Of a stretch of DNA of 33,084 nucleotides, positions 23,865-31,289 are shown in pieces. How positions within the stretch are numbered: the stretch's first letter is position 1; the number at the start of each line of letters is the position of its first letter. Position numbers and translations under genes: made by a program. The stretch comes from Acidobacteriota bacterium. GTDB lineage: Bacteria > Acidobacteriota > Blastocatellia > Pyrinomonadales > Pyrinomonadaceae. The stretch lies in NCBI GenBank assembly GCA_020199975.1, contig JAIVJP010000285.1, forward strand, positions 1-33,084, written 5' to 3'. The notes below the pieces were generated by a model that was not told where the DNA came from, did not search any database, and was given only the letters and a program-made list of their open reading frames with translations.

Positions 23865-23893
23865 GAGCAGGCCGTTGCCGCCGACGCCTGCTC
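23865..23893 (-). terminator. Hairpin terminator candidate after the response regulator gene
   Basis: GAGCAGGC (23865-23872) pairs perfectly with GCCTGCTC (23886-23893) around a 13-base loop. On the minus strand it is followed by GATTTGTTTC, a T-rich but interrupted tail. It lies 26 bases beyond the response regulator stop and before valS on the same strand, so it would keep the two apart. Confidence 0.55.
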
Positions 23894-23918
23894 AATCGTC
23901 TAGTCGTTCTTCGGTCAG

Positions 23919-25217
23919 CTACTTGGGCTGCGACTGGTTTTCAGCCAGCTTACGCTTGATCAGGAGTTCCGCCAGCTGCGGGACAACTTCCCACGCAATC
24001 TCCTGGACGACCCGGGCCGAAAGTTGTTCTACTGCCCGGCGTGCTATTGCGTCGATCACTTCCGGCGATACCTGCTCAAGGCTCACCGGGCCGAGCGGTC
24101 TGGCGCTGGGTGCAACTTCGTCCGGTTCATCCGTCACTCGTTCGCGTCTGCCAGCCTTTACTTTCGACTGCAAATGATCCGACGTTGAAAGCGGGCTTTC
24201 GCGCTTCCATTCCTGAGTGTCCACAAACTTCTGATCCGTCGCCGGAGCGGATTCCTCACTAGTCGACGGTAGTCCGTGCTGACGATATGCAAGCTCCGAC
24301 GTGTCCATCCCTGCAGTTGAAAGCGCCGACTCGGTCTGGGCGACTTCCATAGCTGGATCACTCGGCCGTGACAGCTGAGGCTCAACGAAGGAATGATTTC
24401 CGGATACAGCCGCGGCCTCGAGAGCCGGGGCGGACTGGGGCTCATCAAAATCTAGATCCAAAACAAAGTCGTCGGAAGCGGCCGTAGGATTCCGGCCGAT
24501 GTCACCCAGGTCTAACAACACATCGCTCGCATCCTGTGTGCTCTCATTTCGCAATTCATTACTGGAACTATCCCTAATTTGACTCTCTCGCAAGTTCTCT
24601 TGTTTCACATCCTTTGGAAGCTGCGTTTCCATAACCGGCTCATATGAGCGGTGGTCTAACTGCTGGACCGCCGCCGCTGGCTGATACGCGGGGTAGTCTG
24701 GATGCTGCTCCGCTACCGGCAACGGCTGGGTGTCGGCGGTGGTAATCTCCAGGTCCCCGGTGCTCAGCTTCTCAGGCTCGGTATCTTTTTCCTGAACGGG
24801 AGGTAATTCCGCAGTTGTCGCTTCGTCTGCGGGCTTACTTCCTATCAGTCCGCCAACCTTGTCTATCAACTTTCGAATGGATTGAAAGGGCTTGGTCAAG
24901 GTATCGTCCGCGCCAACTCTGCGCGCCTCCGCTTCGTCGAACGGCTCAAAAGAGCCTACCAGAAGCATAACAGGAATATGTTTTAGCTTCGCATTTTGTT
25001 TGATGTACCTACAAACTTCATAACCGTTGACTTCCGGCATGAACACGTCCGCAAGCACAATGTCGGGCGGAATTCCTTGGAGTTTTTCAATCGCTTCATG
25101 GCCGTCACTCACAGTCACAACCTCGACGCCTTCGTCGGCAAACGTGAGTGCTACAACTTTCTGGATTGTGATTGAATCGTCGGCAAGTAGTAGTTTGCGC
25201 CCAGCTAACAAAGCCAA
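23919..25217 (-). CDS. Response regulator with long acidic linker and C-terminal helical domain
   Basis: This 432-residue protein begins with a receiver domain (about 5-125): 'KLLLADDSITIQKVVALTFA' with the acidic pocket, the phospho-acceptor Asp in 'DIVLADVFMPEVNGYEV', and 'ADDTLTKPFQSI' with the conserved Lys. Residues about 130-365 are acidic, Ser/Pro/Gln-rich and probably disordered. The last 60 residues form an amphipathic helical domain ('EQVSPEVIDAIARRAVEQLS' and 'QEIAWEVVPQLAELLIKRKL'), as seen in acidobacterial and myxobacterial FrzS-like regulators. There is no DNA-binding domain, so it probably acts through protein contacts. The start is TTG at 25217; an alternative TTG at 25211 has AAGGA 8 bases upstream and fits better. 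No kinase gene is next to it. Confidence 0.87.
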   Translation of the reverse strand: MALLAGRKLLLADDSITIQKVVALTFADEGVEVVTVSDGHEAIEKLQGIPPDIVLADVFMPEVNGYEVCRYIKQNAKLKHIPVMLLVGSFEPFDEAEARRVGADDTLTKPFQSIRKLIDKVGGLIGSKPADEATTAELPPVQEKDTEPEKLSTGDLEITTADTQPLPVAEQHPDYPAYQPAAAVQQLDHRSYEPVMETQLPKDVKQENLRESQIRDSSSNELRNESTQDASDVLLDLGDIGRNPTAASDDFVLDLDFDEPQSAPALEAAAVSGNHSFVEPQLSRPSDPAMEVAQTESALSTAGMDTSELAYRQHGLPSTSEESAPATDQKFVDTQEWKRESPLSTSDHLQSKVKAGRRERVTDEPDEVAPSARPLGPVSLEQVSPEVIDAIARRAVEQLSARVVQEIAWEVVPQLAELLIKRKLAENQSQPK

Positions 25218-25220
25218 ATT

Positions 25221-25398
25221 CCTTAGCTAGAGTCCGCGCCTACTGGTGGCGTCGGGAGCGATTTCACAGTTGGCGCAAGGCATGTTGCCATGTAGCGTAG
25301 CGGCCCCGGAAGCGGGCCCACTTTGAAACCTAACATCCGCGGCAAGACCAGTCAAGAGTTTTAGTTTGGAGGCCAGGGTGAGGTGCCTCTCAACTGCG
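25221..25398. other. Intergenic stretch without a convincing gene
   Basis: This sequence lies between the response regulator and the uncertain small ORF. A minus-strand frame is open across it but lacks its own start and ribosome site, and its amino-acid composition is not persuasive. The AAGGA used by the response regulator is at its left end. I see no hairpin terminator or promoter I would defend. Confidence 0.4.
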
Positions 25399-25671
25399 CT
25401 ATTCCATTTCAGAGGTGTCAGTCTTGGAGATAAACTCCTCGACTGGCTGTCGCTTTTCACCGAGCGCTGTCGACAATGCGGTCTTCGTCTCCAGCCGGCC
25501 AGCTTTGAAGGATCCCTCCATTTGGATTCCGAATCCCCGGGATCCCGAAACGGACCGGATCGAAAAGTCGGCCCGATCTCCCTCTGTTTGGGCCCTGCCG
25601 CCAAATGCGATGCCTCCCTCAAGACGATAAACCAGAATGTCGACCCCACTCGCCTGCCTGGAAGGAGACAT
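25399..25671 (-). CDS. Hypothetical small protein (90 aa), uncertain
   Basis: I do not recognise this frame. Starting at the ATG at 25671 it gives a 90-residue product with alternating hydrophobic strands ('GVDILVYRLEGGIAFGG', 'GDRADFSIRSVSGSRGFGIQ') and a polar C-terminus. Codon third positions look like those of neighbouring genes, which is the main support. No strong ribosome site is present, and a different minus-strand frame starting at 25813 (MSNGIPPD...) competes for the same sequence. That could mean a frameshift within one gene of about 140 codons, or that neither is real. It has no signal peptide or membrane segment. Confidence 0.35.
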   Translation of the reverse strand: MSPSRQASGVDILVYRLEGGIAFGGRAQTEGDRADFSIRSVSGSRGFGIQMEGSFKAGRLETKTALSTALGEKRQPVEEFISKTDTSEME

Positions 25672-25931
25672 TAGAATTACGAACGAAGCGGCATACAAGC
25701 CGTTTGACCGGTTTCTTCTTGCAACAACGCCCAGACATGTCTTCCGCACTGTTAGCAAGAGCTACTCGGTTACAAGGATTTATAAAAACATCAGGTGGTA
25801 TACCGTTAGACATTGGAGGCTCCTCCGTGATGATGAAGTGGTTTTTTGGTGACTCATTGTGTTCTTCAACGCCGCAAAAGTCTATTCGAGACTCAAACCC
25901 CTTTTATTGAACCGTCAGGAAGTTTTTCGGG
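25672..25931. other. Intergenic stretch, mostly AT-richer, no firm gene
   Basis: This region holds a possible start of a 64-codon minus-strand frame (25619-25813), preceded by GGAGG about 6 bases before its ATG, a good ribosome site for an otherwise weak product. Nothing else coding is supported. The first bases downstream of the secreted-protein stop at 25932 show no clear terminator hairpin. Confidence 0.35.
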
Positions 25932-26831
25932 TTACTGAGAGGGACTGGAGACTACGATATCGTCGGCCGTGTCTTCCTTGCGATCGGATCCCACCGAACG
26001 CAAAGTGTAGCGGTCTCGATCTCCCCGGTATCGGTAGGGCTCGTGCCACGGGTCAAGGCGGATCACACGAGAAAGGAAACGGGGGCTGAGATGATCGATG
26101 AGAACTGCGTGTGAGTCTGAAGCAACATAGGATTGGCGCTCGGTCCGAAACTTGGCCAGCGCCTGGGCCATCGCGTCCATTTCCTCGCGAGCCTGCTTCC
26201 TTTTGGTCTCATTTGCGGCCGCGACCAGGGTCTCAGGACTAATCCAGTCGCGATTGCCGGTGCGCAGAGCTGCGACCACCCAGCCGCCCTTGTCCCGCGC
26301 AAAACGGAGCTCTGCGGTAATTAAGGACTCAACAACTGCTGAAGGTCGTGAGGCTAACGGCAATTCGAGCGGAGATACGTTCTTGATTCGAACGGCATCG
26401 GACGGAAGTTGCACACCTAAAACAGCGGCAATCAGACAACGCGCGCGTTTCGTGCTGGGTTCAGTCGCAGGACCTCTACCGCGCAGGTCTGGACCATCAC
26501 ACGCGCTGAATGACGTCTCAGTCTGGCTGGTCGCCACAGGTGCAAGCTCTTCCCACCTGTCCTGGCCAAGGCGCAGCTCTGCTACTCGCCAGAGCCCCTG
26601 CGTATCTGTTGCGAGTCGGAAGATAGCATGGATCTCTGCTGTGGCTTCAGCAGAAAAGTTGCCGGTTAAAGAGATTCTTTTCACCCTAACGGCACTAATC
26701 GGAAGCTCCACGCCTGCCATGCGGGTGATGAGTTTTCGGGCTTGCTTGGCGCTCAGGTCCGCTCTCACCTCAACGGTGAGTGTGGCCAGGATTAATAGCA
26801 GACCCAGGCGTAGGAAAATAACAAAGCGCAT
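25932..26831 (-). CDS. Secreted protein with duplicated module and GspG-like C-terminus
   Basis: From the ATG at 26831 the product is about 299 residues with a signal peptide (MRFVIFLRLGLLLILATLTV). The frame is open 141 bases further upstream, but that part overlaps the pdxA end and lacks a signal peptide. Two tandem modules of about 75 residues resemble each other: 'ARKLITRMAGVELPISAVRV' against 'ARCLIAAVLGVQLPSDAVRI', followed by similar strand phrases and LWRVAELR.G against GWVVAALRTG. After a helical stretch the last 60 residues ('VIRLDPWHEPYRYRGDRDRY', 'SVGSDRKEDTADDIVV') match the C-terminal end of type II secretion major pseudopilin GspG-like proteins, including the Asp-rich calcium-loop region. 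It has no prepilin leader, so it is not a pilin. It lies 70 bases downstream of pdxA. Confidence 0.72.
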   Translation of the reverse strand: MRFVIFLRLGLLLILATLTVEVRADLSAKQARKLITRMAGVELPISAVRVKRISLTGNFSAEATAEIHAIFRLATDTQGLWRVAELRLGQDRWEELAPVATSQTETSFSACDGPDLRGRGPATEPSTKRARCLIAAVLGVQLPSDAVRIKNVSPLELPLASRPSAVVESLITAELRFARDKGGWVVAALRTGNRDWISPETLVAAANETKRKQAREEMDAMAQALAKFRTERQSYVASDSHAVLIDHLSPRFLSRVIRLDPWHEPYRYRGDRDRYTLRSVGSDRKEDTADDIVVSSPSQ

Positions 26832-26901
26832 TTGAACTTCCGCGATTGCCGAAAAGTCAGTGGCCGCTTTTGCCGATAAGCGTTTGCAGCATGATCTGGG
26901 T

Positions 26902-27969
26902 TTAGACTTCCACAGCGCGGCTATTCTCGCCCGCGCGAGTTGATAATTCTGCCGCCAGCTTGATTGCAGCAATCATACTTGAATGTTCAGCCAGACCCTT
27001 GCCGGCTATGTCGAATGCCGTGCCATGATCGACGGAGGTGCGAATGAATGGCAAGCCCAGAGTAACGTTCACAGCCTCTCCAAAAGAAAGACATTTTACT
27101 GGAATCATGGCTTGATCGTGATAGCAGGCAATAACCGCGTCGAATTCGCCCCGCGAAGCGCGTAAGAAAACCGTGTCCGCAGGAAAGGGTCCGCGCACAT
27201 TGACGTCATCAACTCCGTGGCATGCCTCGATAGCGGGAACAATCTCCGAAGCCTCCTCCAGGCCAAACAGGCCTCCTTCCGCGGCGTGCGGGTTCAATGC
27301 CGCTACCGCCAATCGCGGACGTTCAATGCCCCATCGTCGGAGTTCACGATGTGCAAGATTGATGGTTCGGATAATGCGGCCACGCTCCACCAGTCCGATT
27401 GCTTCCGCCAGCGGAACATGAGTGGACAACAACACGATTCGGAGATTCGCAGCCACGAAGGCCATCGCCGAATCTTCGCTCCCCGTGAGATGGGCAAGAA
27501 ACTCAGTGTGACCAGGAAAGCTATACCCTCCCAGGAACAACGCCCGCTTGTTGATTGGGGCCGTCGCGATCGCATCCACGCTACCCGCCGCACAAGGCGC
27601 GACGGCGGCTTCTATGTAACCCGCGGCAGCTTTCCCAGCCGCTCCGGATTCGATGCCCGGTTCTACGAATCCGCCGATGTTATCGAGATGAAAAATGACG
27701 GGCTCTGTGAGGTTTTCAGGCAGTGGCTCTCCCTGACGAATGATGTCGTAGCCACACTGCAAGTCGAGGGTCCGGGCTGTATGGGCCAGCAACTGTGCGT
27801 CACCAATAATTACAGGAGCACAAACGCGGCTGATCTCTTCCTCGGCAACGGCCTTCAGAACAACCTCTGGACCAATCCCGGCAGGATCACCCATCGTGAT
27901 GCCGATGCGTGGCAATGATCGCCTCGGTCGATAGCCGAGGTGGGATGAGCTATTGGCGAACTGTCTCAT
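26902..27969 (-). CDS. pdxA: 4-hydroxythreonine-4-phosphate dehydrogenase PdxA
   Basis: This 355-residue enzyme oxidises 4-phospho-hydroxy-L-threonine with NAD in the DXP-dependent pathway to pyridoxal phosphate. It opens with 'RIGITMGDPAGIGPEVVLKA', the family signature. The three metal-binding His residues are in PGHTEFLAHLT, STHVPLAEA and CYHDQAMIPVK, and the C-terminal 'FIRTSVDHGTAFDIAGKG' is also complete. Length is near the usual 330, with about 18 extra N-terminal residues (MRQFANSSSHLGYRPRRS), so the true start could be slightly later. It lies 71 bases downstream of the Hfq-like gene. Pyridoxal synthesis partners such as pdxJ are not in the window. Confidence 0.95.
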   Translation of the reverse strand: MRQFANSSSHLGYRPRRSLPRIGITMGDPAGIGPEVVLKAVAEEEISRVCAPVIIGDAQLLAHTARTLDLQCGYDIIRQGEPLPENLTEPVIFHLDNIGGFVEPGIESGAAGKAAAGYIEAAVAPCAAGSVDAIATAPINKRALFLGGYSFPGHTEFLAHLTGSEDSAMAFVAANLRIVLLSTHVPLAEAIGLVERGRIIRTINLAHRELRRWGIERPRLAVAALNPHAAEGGLFGLEEASEIVPAIEACHGVDDVNVRGPFPADTVFLRASRGEFDAVIACYHDQAMIPVKCLSFGEAVNVTLGLPFIRTSVDHGTAFDIAGKGLAEHSSMIAAIKLAAELSTRAGENSRAVEV

Positions 27970-28040
27970 TTGTTGAGACGACGCGCGGAGAGGCTAAGGA
28001 CGAAAGATGAGTAGGGGTCAAACCGGTAAGTTCAACTTAC

Positions 28041-28451
28041 TTATTCCGCCGCTGGCTCTTCGCGTTCATCGGCCTTGTACATGTATTTGATGTTCCGCTT
28101 TAGGACCAGAAGGTTGGGCGCCGACTGGCGGTTAACCTTTAACGCACCTCGATCATACCACTCGATTGTGCCTTCAATCTCTTCACCATCGAGTAGGACG
28201 ATGACCATGAGAGTATGCGCATCGATTTGCTTTTTGTAGTAGAAGATTTCCGCGTTGGTCTCGAGCGGCGGAGGGACCCGCTTACGTACTTGAACCGCAG
28301 CTTGCTGGGCGGCACGCTGCGACGCTTCCCTTCCACCATCGCCACTGGGGCTGCGGTGGGGGCTGCCATTCGTCCGCTCTCTAGGCTGCGGCGTCTCGCG
28401 TGCTTTTCCTTTTACCTCCGCGAGTGTGGTTCTGATAAGTTTACGGTTCAC
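28041..28451 (-). CDS. Hfq-like Sm-fold RNA-binding protein with N-terminal extension
   Basis: The GTG at 28451 has a perfect GGAGGAG ribosome site 6 bases upstream, which decides the start over a TTG 15 bases earlier. The product is 136 residues. The first 65 residues are polar, Arg/Ser/Pro/Gln-rich and probably disordered. The last 70 form an Sm/Hfq fold: 'ETNAEIFYYKKQIDAHTLMV', IVLLDGEEIEGTIEWYD (Sm1) and LLVLKRNIKYMYK (Sm2). Canonical Hfq has the KH-type motif YKHA in Sm2; here it is LKRN, so the RNA-binding pocket differs. Such proteins are known from Acidobacteriota as Hfq-related and presumably bind RNA. It lies upstream of pdxA; classical hfq neighbours (miaA, hflX) are absent. Confidence 0.8.
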   Translation of the reverse strand: MNRKLIRTTLAEVKGKARETPQPRERTNGSPHRSPSGDGGREASQRAAQQAAVQVRKRVPPPLETNAEIFYYKKQIDAHTLMVIVLLDGEEIEGTIEWYDRGALKVNRQSAPNLLVLKRNIKYMYKADEREEPAAE

Positions 28452-28690
28452 CTGATTCTCCTCCAAAGATCTAAGACGGTGTTTTAACCGATCGCGCCAG
28501 GCACATTAGTGGAAGGGATGAGCTGACTCGGATCGACAATCAATACTCTCGCAGGCTGCGGCCACTCTAAGGAGAGGGAAACTTACCCGAAATCGAAAGT
28601 CCTGCAAGGAATGCCGCCATGCTACACAACCATAAAAGAAAAAGCAAAGCAGAAAACCAAAACTTTCGCGAGGAAACGCTGGACAGAGTG

Positions 28691-28719
28691 AAAGGAAGGC
28701 CACCTGCTGGCCTTCCTTT
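28691..28719. terminator. Perfect 12-base hairpin terminator after ftsZ
   Basis: AAAGGAAGGCCA (28691-28702) pairs with TGGCCTTCCTTT (28708-28719) around a 5-base loop. It lies 25 bases beyond the ftsZ stop on the minus strand, where the 3' side ends in TTT. The symmetric A/T ends let it work in both directions. It closes the division operon. Confidence 0.8.
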
Positions 28720-28743
28720 CGTGGAAATTGGTCACACCTTTAT

Positions 28744-29857
28744 CTAGTCGGCTTTTTTTCGTATGAAGGTCGGGACGTCGAGATCGTCTGCGCGTGCATG
28801 ACTCATCATCGGACGGGGCAAATCATCGGTGGGTCGCTGAGTGTAGCGGGGCGCGTTGGCCGGCAGCATCGCGGCAGACCCGGCAGACGCAACCGCAACT
28901 GATTCTCTGTCAAAGCCAGTAGCAATCACCGTGATCTTCATCTCATCGCGCATGTTCTCATCGATCACAGCGCCGAAGATGATGTTGGCGTCTTCGTCCG
29001 CAGCCTCTCGAATGATGGAAGATGCCGCGTTAACCTCGTAGAGCGTGAGATCCAATCGATGCTTCCTCAAGCAGCGGCGACGAGATGGCTTGCTGAGTCG
29101 CTTCGATAGCGCGGTTTTCGCCCGTGGCGCGGCCTGCGCCCATCAAAGCCATGCCCATGCCCGACATGATAGATTTGACGTCTGCAAAATCGAGATTGAT
29201 TAAGCCTGGAACCGTAATCAGATCGCTGATTCCTTGCACTGCCTGGCGCAAGACATCGTCAGCAATTCTGAACGAGTCCGGTAGAGAAGCTCCCTTCTCG
29301 ACCGTGTGCAGCAGCCGTTCATTGGGGATGGTGATAACCGTGTCAACGCATTCGCGCAACTCGCGCAGCCCGTGTTCAGCCTGCTGCATCCTGCGGCGAC
29401 CTTCAAAATGAAATGGCTTGGTTACGACGGCAACAGTAAGGCAATTCAACTCGGTCGCGAGCGAAGCAATAATGGGAGCGCCTCCAGTTCCCGTACCGCC
29501 GCCCAGACCCGTGGTCACAAAAACCATATCGGCGCCTTCGAGCACCTCAATGATCTTATCTGTGTCTTCCAGGGCAGCTTCGCGGCCAACACCCGGGTCG
29601 GCTCCCGCTCCCAGACCCTTGGTAAGGCGGCTGCCCAGCTGGATTTTGATCGGAGCGCGCGAGCGCTTGAGCGCCTGCAGATCGGTATTGGCAACGAGAA
29701 ACTCGATTCCTTCGATGCCGGCCTCGATCATGCGGTTAACGGCATTACCTCCGCCGCCACCGATACCGATGACCTTTATCCGCGCACCGGTGATGGGGGG
29801 ATCGTCGTCGATGAAAATATTAATGCCTGCTCCGGGTTTACGAGCGTCAGGTGCCAT
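28744..29857 (-). pseudogene. ftsZ: Cell-division GTPase FtsZ, disrupted by a short deletion and frameshift
   Basis: Two frames together give almost all of FtsZ. The start is the ATG at 29857 with GAGG about 8 bases upstream; the frame is open further up but without support. The GTPase domain is complete: 'ARIKVIGIGGGGGNAVNRMI', GGGTGTG at 119-125, and the T7 loop NLDFAD at 221-226 that completes the neighbour's active site. After 'SSPLLEEASI' (residue 268) the sequence jumps at 29052/29053 to 'DLTLYEVNAASSIIREAADE' in another frame. Relatives have about 14 residues between, of the type GARGVLINITGG. A loss of about 41 bases fits both the gap and the frame. The rest, with the C-terminal peptide DDLDVPTFIRKKAD that binds FtsA, is intact. 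FtsZ is normally essential, so assembly error or loss must be settled. Confidence 0.93.
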
Positions 29858-29990
29858 AGTCGTTTCCTCTCTCCCAAAACGGGAGGGCTTCCAAGGCCCT
29901 TTTCTTCTATATTGGGTAGCTCGCGCCATTGGCATCTATATGTTGCGGACCACATCTTGTGCAGCTGGGGCGAGAGCATACAACAACTTG

Positions 29991-31253
29991 TCAAAAAATA
30001 CTACTAAAACGATTTCGAAATCTTGAGACGAAATGTGTCAACCTGCCAGTGGACCCTCTGCGGCTGATGCCCGCGCGCAACTCTGTAGCTTGTGCTCGGA
30101 ACGCTACCAACGACAATCCCGCGGCAGCAGCCCACGCGGGACTCTGTACATCTTCAACCAAACCGCCGAAGCGATCTCTTTCCGGGAAACCCAAACGAAC
30201 GGGAGCATCAAAAACCTGTTCGGCGATCTCTGTCATGCCGCTCAACAATGCTCCGCCACCGGTCAACACTACACCACTTGAGAGCTGACGTTCCCACCCG
30301 GAATCCTTAATCTCATCGGCAACATGCATCAGAACTTCTTCCGCACGGGGTTGGAGAATATCGCAAAGAATCTGACGTGAAAGCTGACGCGGAGCGCGTC
30401 CGCCGACCGAGGGCACCTCGACCAGCTCGCTCCGCTCCATCTCACTCAGCGACGTGCTGCAAGCACACCCCACGGTGCGTTTGATCTTCTCCGCCTCGGG
30501 AATCGGAGTGCGCAGTCCGAATGCGATGTCGTTCGTGAAATGGGAACCGCCCAACGGGAACACTGCGGTGTGTTGGACTGCCCCACGCTGATAGATCACC
30601 AACCCGGTCGTTTCCGCACCAACGTCCACAAGTGCCGCTCCAAACTCCTTGTCGTCTTCAGTAAGAGAAGCTTCGGCGGCCGCGAGCTGCTCCAACACCA
30701 TATCAGCGACCACCAAACCTGCTCGGTTAACAGCATTGATGGCATTTTGGCGCGCGGTCACTGGACTGGTCACAATGTGGGCCTTGACAGCCAGCCTGGC
30801 CCCAATCATTCCCACGGGGTCGTTAATTCCATCCTGATCGTCCACAATGAACTCTTGGGGCAAGCGGTCAACTATCTCGCGGCCGGCCGGAAGTTGAATG
30901 GCACAGGCGGAGTCGATCGCGCGCCGCACATCTTCATGGGTGATTTCCCGGTCGCGCCCGGAAACAGCCACAATCGCCTGACCATTGAAACCGAGAATGT
31001 GGGAGCCGGCGAGATTTATGGTTACCTCTTCGGCTTCGATACCACTCATTCTTTCGGCTTCTTCGACAGCCTTCTTGATCGCGTCCACTGCCGCATCAGG
31101 GTTCACAATCACACCTTTGCGAAGTCCGCGCGCCTCGGCCTCTCCGATGCCCACGATATCCAGCAGCCCGCCCTCACCAGGTTCACCGGCGATACACGTG
31201 ACCCTGCTCGTTCCGATGTCCAGGCCGATCGTGTGTTGGGTGCGCTTAGCCAT
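29991..31253 (-). CDS. ftsA: Cell-division protein FtsA
   Basis: This 420-residue actin-like protein tethers FtsZ to the membrane. The N-terminal phosphate loop 'TIGLDIGTSRVTCIAGE', the SHS2/1C region, 'AALVDVGAETTGLVIYQRGA' (phosphate 2) and 'VVLTGGGALLSGM' (adenosine motif) are all present, so ATP binding should be normal. The last 18 residues (GRLTHFVSRFRNRFSSIF) form the amphipathic membrane-targeting helix. The gene starts 36 bases after ftsQ and ends 133 bases before the ftsZ start, a normal dcw arrangement. Translation starts at ATG 31253. Confidence 0.96.
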   Translation of the reverse strand: MAKRTQHTIGLDIGTSRVTCIAGEPGEGGLLDIVGIGEAEARGLRKGVIVNPDAAVDAIKKAVEEAERMSGIEAEEVTINLAGSHILGFNGQAIVAVSGRDREITHEDVRRAIDSACAIQLPAGREIVDRLPQEFIVDDQDGINDPVGMIGARLAVKAHIVTSPVTARQNAINAVNRAGLVVADMVLEQLAAAEASLTEDDKEFGAALVDVGAETTGLVIYQRGAVQHTAVFPLGGSHFTNDIAFGLRTPIPEAEKIKRTVGCACSTSLSEMERSELVEVPSVGGRAPRQLSRQILCDILQPRAEEVLMHVADEIKDSGWERQLSSGVVLTGGGALLSGMTEIAEQVFDAPVRLGFPERDRFGGLVEDVQSPAWAAAAGLSLVAFRAQATELRAGISRRGSTGRLTHFVSRFRNRFSSIF

Positions 31254-31289
31254 CTACCTTAGGCTCCTTGAATGAAACCCGTTCAGCAA

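Noticed and set aside
26832..26972. N-terminal extension of the duplicated-module protein
   Set aside because: The upstream codons overlap the end of pdxA, and the signal peptide begins only at the ATG at 26831.
29858..29935. Longer FtsZ start at 29935
   Set aside because: The ATG at 29857 has a good ribosome site and gives the usual FtsZ N-terminus; the extra 26 residues are basic and unlike the family.
29306..30026. Long plus-strand frames opposite ftsZ
   Set aside because: They mirror the highly conserved FtsZ GTPase region; the open frame reflects codon bias of ftsZ.
30540..31262. 240-codon plus-strand frame opposite ftsA
   Set aside because: It is antisense to complete FtsA with all ATP-binding motifs.
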